Origin: Siphonobacter sp. SORGH_AS_0500
GTDB taxonomy: Bacteria > Bacteroidota > Bacteroidia > Cytophagales > Spirosomataceae
Reading direction: 5' to 3'
DNA length: 64,000 bases
Assembly: GCF_002838835.1 (NCBI RefSeq)
Contig: NZ_NHPP01000001.1
Location: 1 to 64,000, forward strand
Shown here: positions 28,011-37,019 of the stretch, piece after piece
How positions within the stretch are numbered: the stretch's first letter is position 1
Layout: each line of letters opens with the position of its first letter
The notes under the pieces: generated by a model
Told to the model about the DNA's origin: nothing
Database searches by the model: none
Seen by the model: only the letters and a program-made list of their open reading frames with translations
Program-made: the position numbers and the translations under genes

Positions 28011-28242
28011 TAAAGCTTTCCATCGTTCTTTTAAATTTTGTAAATAAGTTAAAACAATTCTCTATTTCTACATATGTTGATTCATGTAAGACTTATTATA
28101 TATTTTGTTAAATAATTTATTACTTTATTTTTATTTTAATAGAAGTTTATTATTTGAAATAATATTCCATCCGAATGGCTTGTGATTACAAAAATTTAAA
28201 CGGTAATTCAGAGCATTCTTCAACAGCTACTACTTATGCCTT

Positions 28243-28644
28243 ATGAAACGCCTAGCGGCCTTATCCCTTCTTTCTTTGCTTGGGTTATCATGTAGTAAGG
28301 GCAACGATAAAACCTCACTCAATGAACGGGTCAATGGCATTTATCAGGCTATTCGACAAACCACCAATAGAGATACCATAACTTTACCCTACCAAGGTCA
28401 AACCATTACTACCCGTGTGGGAGGCTTAACTTCAACTTCCGCAAAATTTTACATTGAATCGTTTGAGAATGGACATACGTCTGGCGTTGTTATTGTTGAA
28501 GCCAGCCTAATTAGTTCATCCGCCAATAGAATCCAATTTAGCACAATTGGTGATCGAAATTTTGGGTTCTTACAAAACGATACCTTAGTAACCCGCTACA
28601 TGATTAATGACATTTATTACGAAATCACTTCCGTGAGACAGTAA
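28243..28644 (+). CDS. lipoprotein of unknown function
   Basis: A 133-residue protein. ATG 28243 begins MKRLAALSLLSLLGLSC, a lipoprotein signal with Cys17. The mature 115 residues have alternating strands (TITLPYQGQTITTRVGGLTS; HTSGVVIVEASLISS) and end with MINDIYYEITSVRQ, suggesting a small beta-barrel or lipocalin-like fold. No family is recognised. It stands alone; the nearest plus-strand gene downstream is the sigma factor 756 bp away. Confidence 0.7.
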   Translation: MKRLAALSLLSLLGLSCSKGNDKTSLNERVNGIYQAIRQTTNRDTITLPYQGQTITTRVGGLTSTSAKFYIESFENGHTSGVVIVEASLISSSANRIQFSTIGDRNFGFLQNDTLVTRYMINDIYYEITSVRQ

Positions 28645-29400
28645 TCAAATTGATTACGTATATTATTATCCGTGTATTACTAAAGGCCGCATCCTAATTT
28701 CTTTACGCTACTCTTTCACAAAAGAGGATCGATTACCTTTTCACTAGTTTCTTATGACCCGCTTTTTTAAATCAGCCTCGGCTATGATTTTGTCTTTATC
28801 CTGGCAAATGAGTAGCCCAGTGCCGGGTCGATCATGCGTTGTTTTCAATGGATCATTCTTCTCTTTTTCTGATAGTCTTCTATAAATGTTTGAAAATCAA
28901 ATAAATAAGAATCTTTTAAATCTGATTGTATATAGAGCAATCAATTTCCACAATTAGTAATGGCTTTCCCCTGTCTTTAGTAAAGGTCTCTTTTCATCTA
29001 CAAACGGAGTATATCTTGGCACTAACCTTACTGTAGAGCCTTATGAATATAAAACTCCCGCTCTCGGGGATCTTGCAGCCGGTCTATAAAATGGCCTGAT
29101 GCGAGACCAGGATAACTGTGCAACGACCTCTTGCATACATGCAGGATACGTTTCGGCAAGGCTTTTCTTTAATAAAACATCATACATGTTTATCCATGTG
29201 TTTCTTATGATCTGAGTTAGCAAGATGCTCATCTTTCCTGCGAGACATAAATTTCCTTTATTCCAATCTGACCAAATATTATTTGACTTTTTATTTTTTC
29301 AACAATCCAATAGGGGTTTTTAAAGGGGTTGTTCGTCATCAACGACCATTACGAGTGTAAAAGAAAGAGTGCCCGATTGTTACCCCCAAACATTTGAACT
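28645..29400. other. long intergenic region before the sigma factor
   Basis: About 755 bp. A 43-codon ATG frame at 28754-28885 and a minus-strand frame at 29041-29232 have no recognisable content. The last 120 bp before ATG 29401 are AT-rich and should carry the promoter of the sigma-factor operon. No terminator or RNA is recognised. Confidence 0.45.
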
Positions 29401-30021
29401 ATGGCCAGTCCGCTCTACGCTACTATTGTTTCTAAATCAACTTTGCATGTAGATGCCGAAGTGCTTATCACCAAAGCATTCGAGCGTAGTGTTGAAGAGG
29501 GGATGAGTTTATTATTTCAACGCTATTACCAGCCGCTATGTGCCCATGCGGTCCGCTTTGTTTATTCACAAGCTATCGCAGAAGATCTGGTATCAGATAT
29601 CTTTTATGAATTTCAAGCCAAGCGTTTGTATGAAAATATAACAAGCTCTTACCGTGCTTTTCTCTATACCTCTGTACGAAATCGATGCTTTGATTACGTT
29701 CGCCGTGAGATTAAACCCCATTTTTCTTTGGAAGATTTCCCCTCGCTAGCCATTCAGGTCACCCAACAACCGGATACAATTACTCAGTTTGAAGAACTCT
29801 ACCACGACGTTGAAAAGGCTATTCATGCCCTTCCCCTTAAACGCAGACAGATATACCTCCTTCATCGCTTTGAAGGGAAACCCTATAAAGCGATTGCAGA
29901 CGAACTCCAGATTTCACCTAAGACAGTGGAGATTCAAATGTCCAAAGCCATTCAACAGGTAAAGGATTTTCTGCGTGACAAATGGCTACTGCTCCTGGTA
30001 GCTCAGTTTCTGGTTTTTTGA
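29401..30021 (+). CDS. ECF RNA polymerase sigma-70 factor (FecI-like)
   Basis: A 206-residue sigma factor. Region 2 is at about 30-100 (LLFQRYYQPLCAHAVRFVYS, AEDLVSDIFYEF, YRAFLYTSVRNRCFDYVRR) and region 4 at about 130-185 (HALPLKRRQIYLLHRFEGKP then YKAIADELQISPKTVEIQMS). Its position directly before a FecR gene and an STN-bearing SusC gene is the classic trans-envelope signalling order. The sigma factor should direct transcription of its own downstream genes when released. The hydrophobic C-terminal tail (KWLLLLVAQFLVF) is typical of Bacteroidota FecI-like factors. Confidence 0.93.
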   Translation: MASPLYATIVSKSTLHVDAEVLITKAFERSVEEGMSLLFQRYYQPLCAHAVRFVYSQAIAEDLVSDIFYEFQAKRLYENITSSYRAFLYTSVRNRCFDYVRREIKPHFSLEDFPSLAIQVTQQPDTITQFEELYHDVEKAIHALPLKRRQIYLLHRFEGKPYKAIADELQISPKTVEIQMSKAIQQVKDFLRDKWLLLLVAQFLVF

Positions 30022-30032
30022 TTTTTATTTCT

Positions 30033-31034
30033 ATGCATACACAGCCTCCCATTACTCAGGAATTACTCTTCCGCTATTTTGCAGGAACTTCCACTGCCTT
30101 CGAAAAGCAGTGGATTAACCAGTGGATTCAGCAGGAAGAGCATCTGGAATTCTTTTTCCTCTGCCTGGATCGCTATGAATCTGCCCATCCCCAGTTTCAA
30201 ACCGACGCCTCGCAGGCGTTTATTCGTCATCAAAAAAGATGTCTTGAACAGGATACAACGCCCCCGCCTGCTGTTGAATCCAAATCACTTTCCCGCATTT
30301 GGATGCTTGTAGCCTGCGTGAGCTTCCTGCTCATTGGCGGTTATCTATTTAAAGATCATTTACTTTATAAAAGCTACAGGACGGGCTATGGAGAGACCGC
30401 TCATCTGACGTTGTCTGATGGTAGTAAGGTGATCCTTAATGCTAACTCGACGCTGCGAGAACCCCGTTTTGCCTGGATGGATACGCTACGGCAAGTATAT
30501 CTTACCGGAGAAGCTAATTTTTCCGTCGTGCACACGCCCGATCACAAAAAATTGGTCGTGCAAACCAGTCAGGGTATGCAGGTGGTGGTTTTAGGGACGG
30601 AGTTTACCGTCTATGATCGTCACCAAGCGGCACGAGTCGTGCTACATAAGGGAAAGATTGAACTTCGATATGTGCAGGACAAAGGCGTCAAAAAAATAAT
30701 GATGTCTCCCGGTGATCTAGTAACCACTACGCCCAACGAGAAGCCTCAGGTCAAGCGTGATGAAACTCCGGATAAGTATACCGCCTGGACGCGTGACCGA
30801 TTTGTCTTCGAGCAGACTTCACTGCAAGAAATAGCCCAGCTTTTTGCCGATAATTATGGATTGACGGTCGAAATTCAGGACCCTCAATTGGCCCAAGAGA
30901 CCATCTCCGGTTCCTTTACCGCACATAATGGAAAAGAGCTCTTGGAGCTATTGATCGAAGCTTCTTCCCTGCAGTTCACCCAAATCAATAATCATATTTT
31001 CATTACCACCACTAACAAACCCCTACGCCCGTGA
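30033..31034 (+). CDS. FecR family anti-sigma factor
   Basis: From ATG 30033 (MHTQPPITQELLFRYF) a 333-residue inner-membrane protein. A cytoplasmic helical domain (about 1-85) binds the sigma factor; one membrane helix follows (about 90-110, WMLVACVSFLLIGGYLF); the periplasmic FecR domain includes YGETAHLTLSDGSKVILNAN, VYLTGEANFSV and VVVLGTEFTVYDR; and a C-terminal secretin/TonB short domain runs from about 245 (FVFEQTSLQEIAQLFADNYG). An earlier in-frame ATG at 29982 overlaps the sigma gene and is less likely. The stop overlaps the next start, so translation is coupled. It relays ligand binding from SusC. Confidence 0.92.
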   Translation: MHTQPPITQELLFRYFAGTSTAFEKQWINQWIQQEEHLEFFFLCLDRYESAHPQFQTDASQAFIRHQKRCLEQDTTPPPAVESKSLSRIWMLVACVSFLLIGGYLFKDHLLYKSYRTGYGETAHLTLSDGSKVILNANSTLREPRFAWMDTLRQVYLTGEANFSVVHTPDHKKLVVQTSQGMQVVVLGTEFTVYDRHQAARVVLHKGKIELRYVQDKGVKKIMMSPGDLVTTTPNEKPQVKRDETPDKYTAWTRDRFVFEQTSLQEIAQLFADNYGLTVEIQDPQLAQETISGSFTAHNGKELLELLIEASSLQFTQINNHIFITTTNKPLRP

Positions 31035-34000
31035 TGCACCATATACCTAGAGTGCTAGCCATGGTGGGTCTTCTAGCCGCTTTTGAACCGGCTCAGGCTC
31101 AACTTATCGCACAGGTTTCATCTCACTCTTCACAAAACAGAAAGCCTAGCCAAGTCGAGTTAAAACAGGCCCTGACTCAACTCAAGAACCATTACAAAGT
31201 TGATTTACTTTATTTTGATCGAGTCATTAAAGGCTATTATGTTTCCATGCAAGACATCCGCTGGGAAGCAGGGTTGGAGTCTAATTTGGAAAGTCTGCTG
31301 GGACCTTTGGGATTAACCTACAAAAAAACCAAAACCAAAGGCTACATTATTACCGAGCAACCCAAACCGCTGGAAAAAAACACGTCGAGTGCCAGCCTTC
31401 CTCTAGCCGACCTTACACTATCCACTGAATCTTGGGAGGACCGCTCCGCGTTGGATATTATCATTCGTGGAACCGTAACGGATAGTTTGAAGCATGAGGG
31501 TATTCCTGGCGTAAACGTTACCGTGAAAGGAAGTACGCACGGCGTTTCTACGGACGCTCAGGGCCGGTATTCCTTAAGTATAGCGGGCCCAGGCACCGTC
31601 CTGGTTTTTACTTCGATCGGTTATCAGCGTAAAGAAGTCGTCGTGGGTAACCAAACGGTGTTTAATGTTATTTTAAACGAAGAGCACAAAGCTTTGGGGG
31701 AAGTGGTCGTAACCGGTTTTGGGGACCGTTCTAAACGAAACGTAGGCTACGCTACCACAACTGTCGATGGGGATGCCATTCGCCGGCAGGCTGCCATCAA
31801 CCCGATTTCGGCTTTGCAGGGAATGGTGCCGGGCCTGCAAGTACAACCCGGCATTGGCGGCCCTCAGTCTACTCCTCGCTTTCTGATCCGGGGCAGTGCT
31901 TCCTTAGATCCTTACCGCAACCAACCCCTAATTGTTGTGGATGGGATTGTCATGGAACAAGATGTCGTACTACCTAACCGGGGAGGAGACCAGGATTTTG
32001 GTAATATTCTTAAAGACATCAATCCCGATGATATTGAATCGATTAACGTACTTAAAGGTGGAGCAGTAACGGCACTTTACGGCAGTCGTGCCAATAATGG
32101 CGTGATCCTTATTAAAACCAAGAGCGGATTTTCGCAGCGGGGTCTAGGCGTTACCGTTTCGCAGTCGTTAGTATGGGATCAACCCTACCGTACCGTAGAT
32201 TTCCAAAACCAATTTGGCTCAGGTACTAATACAGCCGACTTCATTACGGCAGCTAATGGCGAATTGCAAATCAACCCTAATTCCTACGGCTACAGCTTTG
32301 GACCGGCTTTGTCGGGACAAACCGTACGTGATGTAACGGGTAATCTTATGGAGAACAATCCCCGCCCGAACGACATCTTGAATCTCTTTCGTACCGGATT
32401 GACCAGTAACACCAATGTTGGGATTTCCGGAGGTAATGAAAAAGGTACGTTTCGCCTTTCCTTCTCCAGACTGGCCTCTCAGGGTGTAACCCCACGCAAT
32501 GGCTTTGACCGTAACAGCTTTAACTTTCGAGGTACCCAACGCTTGCTTGGCAAAGTGCTTCTGGATGCCAACGTAACGTTTGTCCGTAGTAATACCACTA
32601 ATCCAGCCAATCAGGGCTCTTTGGGTGGGCTCCTGCGTAATTTGGCCTACGGCGTGGTGCGTAACTACGATATGGATTACTGGAAGAATAATTACCTGAA
32701 CACTAGCCAGGGCGGTGTCAATGATAATGATCCCAGTGGGTTCACCTATACCTTGTTTCAGCTGTTCGAAAATAATGCCCGTCAAATTGATAATAACTTA
32801 CGGGGAAGCATTGACATGCGGGCTCCTTTGGGCAGTGGCTTTGAATTTCAGGGGATGGCTAGCCTCAACTACGTGGGTTCAACCAACGAAAATAAGCAGC
32901 GGGGCATGGAGATTAATTTTTCTAATCCTCGGTACGAAACCTTCGTTCGCAATACTATGGTGAGCCGTTTTCGGGGTAATTTAAATTACACCCGTCGCAT
33001 GGGTGAATTCGATCTGTTACTCCAGGGAGGAGGAGAATTAAACAGCTCCATTTCTAAAGGTATTCGCAACTGGACCAACGGAGGCATTCTAGCCGATGTG
33101 TATCGCCTGAGCAATTCCCGGAACCCGATCGGTTATCAGGAAGATAAGCCCAATCAAGTCAGTAGCAATTCACTTTTTTACCAAGCTAGCTTAGCTTTTA
33201 AGGACTATCTGACGTTCAACGTCTACGGCCGTAATGACTGGAACTCAACCCTGGTTTATAACGATGGTCATGGTAATTATTCGTATTTTTATCCTGGTGC
33301 GGATTTAGCCTGGGTATTTACTGATGCCTTTAAAACCCGGTTACCTGATTTCCTGGACTACGGAAAATTACGTGCTTCGTACGTCATTGCAGGCAATGGT
33401 ACGAGCCCCTATACGGCTAATACAGGAGCCTACCAAGGCAACAGCCCTTACATTAATATCAACGGTACAACCGTCATCAACTACCAATATCAAGCCAATA
33501 CCCTCCCGAATCAGGCCTTAATTCCCGAACGTTCTCAAAAATTTGAAACCGGTCTAGAGTTAAAAGCTTTTAAAAACCGATTGGGCCTTGACATTACGTA
33601 TTACTCGCAGGATACCCGCAATCAAATCATTCAATTTGGGGTGCCTATTACCTCTGGAGTTAGTCAAGCCCTGACTAATGCGGGCTTGGTTCGCAACCGC
33701 GGCATCGAACTACTTCTCTACGGAACACCCGTCAAAACACGAAATTTTTCCTGGGATACGTACTTTAATTATACGCTTAATCGAAACTCGGTGGTCTCAC
33801 TTCCTTTTGGACTGGAATACATCACTTTAGATGGGGGAGATGGTTTTCAAGCCGTAGCGAAAGCTGGTGGTGATTACGGAACTATCATTGCTCCCTATGG
33901 TTACGCGAAGTATCAGGCTCGTACATCTGACGGAGCCGTCACCGACAGTCCCCTTAATGGCCGACACGTATTGCGGGCCGCTAGTAATAGTACTTCGGTA

Positions 34001-34711
34001 TTCGTGCGTGCTCAGAACTATGCCCAGGGGGTAGATAAATCGCCCGTATTAGGTTCTATTGTCCCTAAGTTTATGGGCAACTGGCGTAACAGCTTCAATT
34101 ACAAAAACTTGCAGCTTAATGTCATCCTAGATGCCAAGTTTGGTGGAAAGGTTTATTCGACGACCTCCGACTTGGGTCAGTGGTTAGGTAACTTAAAAAG
34201 TACTTTACCCGGACGTACAACCGAGCTGGGCGGACTTTCTTACACTACGCAAGCGGGAGTGGCTCGTACGGATGGAGTCATCCTTGATGGCGTTTATCAA
34301 CAGGGAACTACGGTTACGGGTATTGATGGGAAGGTATACGACCTTTCTGGTATGACCCAACAGGAAGCCTACGAAAAAGGTATTGTTCGGCCTAACAGTG
34401 CGGCTAGTTATTATGCCAACACGCACAGTTGGGCCAACGGTATTCGCGAAGAATCTATTTTTACCTCCTCTTGGGTTTCTCTTCAGCAAGTCAACCTAAC
34501 CTATGATGTTCCAGCCAAAGCCGTCAGTCGGCTTAAGCTCAATGGCCTGCGTATTGGACTAATAGCCAATAATCTTTTCTACCTCTACAACAGTGCCAAA
34601 GACCACGTGAATCCCAATAACCTCAACAGTACAAGCTCAGGTGCGATGGTAGAAAGCTCAGGCATGCCATATATCCGCAGTATGGGCTTTTCCATCAATG
34701 GTAGTTTTTAA
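31034..34711 (+). CDS. SusC/RagA family TonB-linked outer membrane protein with STN domain
   Basis: A protein of 1225 residues from ATG 31034, overlapping the FecR stop as TGATG. A signal peptide (to about 22) is followed by an STN domain (about 30-115: LKQALTQLKNHYKVDLLYFD) that contacts FecR, a carboxypeptidase-like beta domain (about 145-220), the plug starting at LGEVVVTGFG, with VDGI and VTALYGSRANNGVILIKTK, and a 22-strand barrel ending SMGFSINGSF. It imports a large ligand across the outer membrane using TonB. Presence of STN means it also signals. The ligand is unknown; the downstream genes are not glycosidases, so a non-glycan substrate is possible. Confidence 0.94.
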   Translation: MHHIPRVLAMVGLLAAFEPAQAQLIAQVSSHSSQNRKPSQVELKQALTQLKNHYKVDLLYFDRVIKGYYVSMQDIRWEAGLESNLESLLGPLGLTYKKTKTKGYIITEQPKPLEKNTSSASLPLADLTLSTESWEDRSALDIIIRGTVTDSLKHEGIPGVNVTVKGSTHGVSTDAQGRYSLSIAGPGTVLVFTSIGYQRKEVVVGNQTVFNVILNEEHKALGEVVVTGFGDRSKRNVGYATTTVDGDAIRRQAAINPISALQGMVPGLQVQPGIGGPQSTPRFLIRGSASLDPYRNQPLIVVDGIVMEQDVVLPNRGGDQDFGNILKDINPDDIESINVLKGGAVTALYGSRANNGVILIKTKSGFSQRGLGVTVSQSLVWDQPYRTVDFQNQFGSGTNTADFITAANGELQINPNSYGYSFGPALSGQTVRDVTGNLMENNPRPNDILNLFRTGLTSNTNVGISGGNEKGTFRLSFSRLASQGVTPRNGFDRNSFNFRGTQRLLGKVLLDANVTFVRSNTTNPANQGSLGGLLRNLAYGVVRNYDMDYWKNNYLNTSQGGVNDNDPSGFTYTLFQLFENNARQIDNNLRGSIDMRAPLGSGFEFQGMASLNYVGSTNENKQRGMEINFSNPRYETFVRNTMVSRFRGNLNYTRRMGEFDLLLQGGGELNSSISKGIRNWTNGGILADVYRLSNSRNPIGYQEDKPNQVSSNSLFYQASLAFKDYLTFNVYGRNDWNSTLVYNDGHGNYSYFYPGADLAWVFTDAFKTRLPDFLDYGKLRASYVIAGNGTSPYTANTGAYQGNSPYININGTTVINYQYQANTLPNQALIPERSQKFETGLELKAFKNRLGLDITYYSQDTRNQIIQFGVPITSGVSQALTNAGLVRNRGIELLLYGTPVKTRNFSWDTYFNYTLNRNSVVSLPFGLEYITLDGGDGFQAVAKAGGDYGTIIAPYGYAKYQARTSDGAVTDSPLNGRHVLRAASNSTSVFVRAQNYAQGVDKSPVLGSIVPKFMGNWRNSFNYKNLQLNVILDAKFGGKVYSTTSDLGQWLGNLKSTLPGRTTELGGLSYTTQAGVARTDGVILDGVYQQGTTVTGIDGKVYDLSGMTQQEAYEKGIVRPNSAASYYANTHSWANGIREESIFTSSWVSLQQVNLTYDVPAKAVSRLKLNGLRIGLIANNLFYLYNSAKDHVNPNNLNSTSSGAMVESSGMPYIRSMGFSINGSF

Positions 34712-34723
34712 GCAACATCTCTT

Positions 34724-36415
34724 ATGATAACTATGCGATCCCTTATTTTGATGGTTTTGGCATTAGGAGGCTTATGGGCCTGCGACCGACAGAAATTTGC
34801 TGAAATCAATACCGATCCTGATGCCATTTTGAACATTCCGCCTGAATATGAATTCACGGCGGCACTGCTCAATATCAATGCTAACGATTTTGAAAATTAT
34901 TACGATTATAACCGAGCTATTTACTACTGGACCCAATCCTTTGTTTCTTTGAATGGAAATGCTTCCAGCGTTTATGAAGGATCAGGAAATCTCAACCAGC
35001 GTTACAGTATTTTTTATACCAGGGTGGGGAATAAGTTAGTGGATGTCCAGAAGCTCATTGACCGAATGCCTGCTGATCAAAAAGCCCGGTATGTACATTT
35101 GCGGGCCATCACGAGCATTCCATTAGCGTATTATGCCTGGTACACCTCCGATGTAAATGGTAGTTTGCCTTATTCACAAGCCTTTCAGGCTCGTTACACC
35201 GTGCCAGCCCTGCTAACGCCCAAATACGATACGCAGGAAGAGCTTTATAACATCCTTGAAAATGAATTGAAAGCCAGCATCGCTACCTTAAAGACTACAC
35301 AAACGGTTACGCAGGTAAGTCTGACGGATAATGATATTTACTATGCAGGTGATGTTTCTAAGTGGATTAAGGCTGCGAATGCATTGCGATTGAAAATTGC
35401 TTTTCGACTCATGAAACGGAATCCCGATCGTTTAAAATCCATCGCTACTGACGTACTCTCTGATGCTACAAATATCATGAGCTCGACCGCTGACGACTGG
35501 AAATTTGTAGCGGGAGAGCAATTTTCTTCGGCCGCTAACCGAAACCCGACCAGCAACAGCAGTGTATCAGGGGCTAAGAATTTTGTGGACTTTCTTTGGA
35601 AAACCAGCGACCCACGTCTTCGTGTGTTTTTTCAGGCATCTGCTTTTACCAAAGAACGATTTGATGCGGCTAAACAACAGGGTAAAATTCCGGCATCTTT
35701 TACTTGGGATGGGCAACTGTATCGGGGCCAATTTGCTGATCCTGACGCCTCTTTGAATACGTCTAACTCAATTTATTTTTCTGCCATTGAGTACACTTTT
35801 AATGGAACCAAGCGGACGGATCGGCTTCCCTCATCGGTCCAGAGTCGACTCTTCTATGGAGCTTTTAACAACGGGACAGGGCAAACGACCTTTCCTATTA
35901 TTACGTATGCGGACTGGTGTTTTATGCGAGCTGAATTAGCCGTACGCGGAATCGTAGGGTCGGATGCAGAGGGCTGGTATTACAAAGGTATTGACGCCTC
36001 CTTAGCGAACTACGAAGACATGGCTCGTAAGTCGAAGTTGGACGATTATAAAGCTTTAAGTGCGGCCGAAGCCGCGGCTTATAAAACCCAGCCAGGGGTA
36101 GCGTATTCCAGTGCAACTGGTCTTGAGCAAATTATCGTTCAGCAGTACATTAATTACTTCAAAAACCAAAATGAAGCCTGGGCACTCATTAAGCGTACCG
36201 GACTGCCTTCCGTTGATGGAAAAATCTTAGCTTTGGAAAATGTACATCAAGGGGGTACACTGCAACAAATGCCCCGTCGTTTTTCCATTCCAGTTCCAAC
36301 GATAACGGACTTGAATTATCAAAACGCGATGGATGCCATTACCGCTCAGCAACAGGATGCTTCCTTCGGAGGCCCTAGTGATCTAACCGGAAGAGTGTGG
36401 TGGGATAAACCTTAA
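34724..36415 (+). CDS. SusD/RagB-like outer membrane lipoprotein
   Basis: A 563-residue lipoprotein (second in-frame Met at 34733) with the signal MRSLILMVLALGGLWAC and Cys near residue 20. The mature start QKFAEINTDPDAILN and the tail with LIKRTGLPSVDG and MPRRFSIPVPT are typical of the SusD-like_2 group, which often accompanies peptide or unknown-substrate SusC proteins. It forms the lid over SusC and captures ligand. It is 12 bp after susC, so co-transcribed. A hairpin between this gene and the next may reduce readthrough. Confidence 0.92.
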   Translation: MITMRSLILMVLALGGLWACDRQKFAEINTDPDAILNIPPEYEFTAALLNINANDFENYYDYNRAIYYWTQSFVSLNGNASSVYEGSGNLNQRYSIFYTRVGNKLVDVQKLIDRMPADQKARYVHLRAITSIPLAYYAWYTSDVNGSLPYSQAFQARYTVPALLTPKYDTQEELYNILENELKASIATLKTTQTVTQVSLTDNDIYYAGDVSKWIKAANALRLKIAFRLMKRNPDRLKSIATDVLSDATNIMSSTADDWKFVAGEQFSSAANRNPTSNSSVSGAKNFVDFLWKTSDPRLRVFFQASAFTKERFDAAKQQGKIPASFTWDGQLYRGQFADPDASLNTSNSIYFSAIEYTFNGTKRTDRLPSSVQSRLFYGAFNNGTGQTTFPIITYADWCFMRAELAVRGIVGSDAEGWYYKGIDASLANYEDMARKSKLDDYKALSAAEAAAYKTQPGVAYSSATGLEQIIVQQYINYFKNQNEAWALIKRTGLPSVDGKILALENVHQGGTLQQMPRRFSIPVPTITDLNYQNAMDAITAQQQDASFGGPSDLTGRVWWDKP

Positions 36416-36426
36416 CTATTGATAGC

Positions 36427-36448
36427 CTTCGGTCCACCCGGACCGAAG
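36427..36448 (+). terminator. hairpin attenuator/terminator between SusD and redoxin
   Basis: A perfect 9-bp GC-rich stem (CTTCGGTCC at 36427-36435 with GGACCGAAG at 36440-36448) with a 4-nt loop followed by CTTTTA. It sits 11 bp after the SusD stop and 10 bp before the redoxin ATG, so it may set lower expression of the two oxidative genes. Confidence 0.7.
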
Positions 36449-36458
36449 CTTTTATGAT

Positions 36459-37016
36459 ATGCCTGCTGCTATTCTCTTCTTTTTTTTACTGCTAGGGCTG
36501 AAGCCTGTACAACAGCCAAGGCCATTGGATCAGTTGGTTCTTCGTACCCTCACAGGAGAGCCTACCCGGCTGGGAGATTTTCATTCGCCAGCACGGGTCA
36601 TTGTCTTTCTATCGCCAGAGTGCCCGCTTTGCCAGCAGTACTCCCGAAAGCTTACCCAATTAGCCCAACGCAAAGACCTCAGCGTTATTGGCGTATTTCC
36701 TGGAAGAGCTTATGATAGGGCAGATTACGAGCAATTCAAACGCAAATATTCCATCGACTTTACGCTCCTGACCGATGCCAATCGCTCGCTCGTGAGAGCG
36801 TTAGGAGCTACTACTACGCCGGAAGCTTTTCTAATCGATGGTCAGGGACAGGTATTGTATCGGGGGGCTATTGATGATTGGGTGACGGCCCTGGGCAAGA
36901 CTCGTCCTCAGGCCCGCCATCACTATTTAGCTAGTGCGATTGATGCCTTTTTTGCTCATCAACCCATCTTGCCTGTACAGGTTTCCCCCATTGGTTGTCT
37001 GATTAATGATCTATAG
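36459..37016 (+). CDS. exported redoxin (thioredoxin-fold, CPLC motif)
   Basis: A 185-residue protein. A signal segment (PAAILFFFLLLGLKPV) precedes an AhpC/TSA-like thioredoxin fold (LRTLTGEPTRLGDF, VIVFLSPECPLCQQYSRKL, FTLLTDANRSLVRALGATT, PEAFLIDGQGQVLYRGAIDD). The active Cys pair is Cys55-Cys58 in CPLC, and the cis-Pro is in TTPEAF. In Planctomycetes and Acidobacteria the same redoxin is commonly fused to a cytochrome c-copper monooxygenase; here the partner is the next gene, 3 bp away. It probably works in the periplasm, keeping thiols or copper centres of the partner in shape (inference). Confidence 0.87.
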   Translation: MPAAILFFFLLLGLKPVQQPRPLDQLVLRTLTGEPTRLGDFHSPARVIVFLSPECPLCQQYSRKLTQLAQRKDLSVIGVFPGRAYDRADYEQFKRKYSIDFTLLTDANRSLVRALGATTTPEAFLIDGQGQVLYRGAIDDWVTALGKTRPQARHHYLASAIDAFFAHQPILPVQVSPIGCLINDL

Positions 37017-37019
37017 GCT

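Noticed and set aside
28754..28885. 43-codon ATG frame before the sigma-factor gene
   Set aside because: Starts with a hydrophobic stretch but has no conserved content and ends in AT-rich leader; too short to support.
29041..29232. 63-codon minus-strand frame before the sigma-factor gene
   Set aside because: No motif or context, and it lies in the likely promoter region of the sigma-factor operon.
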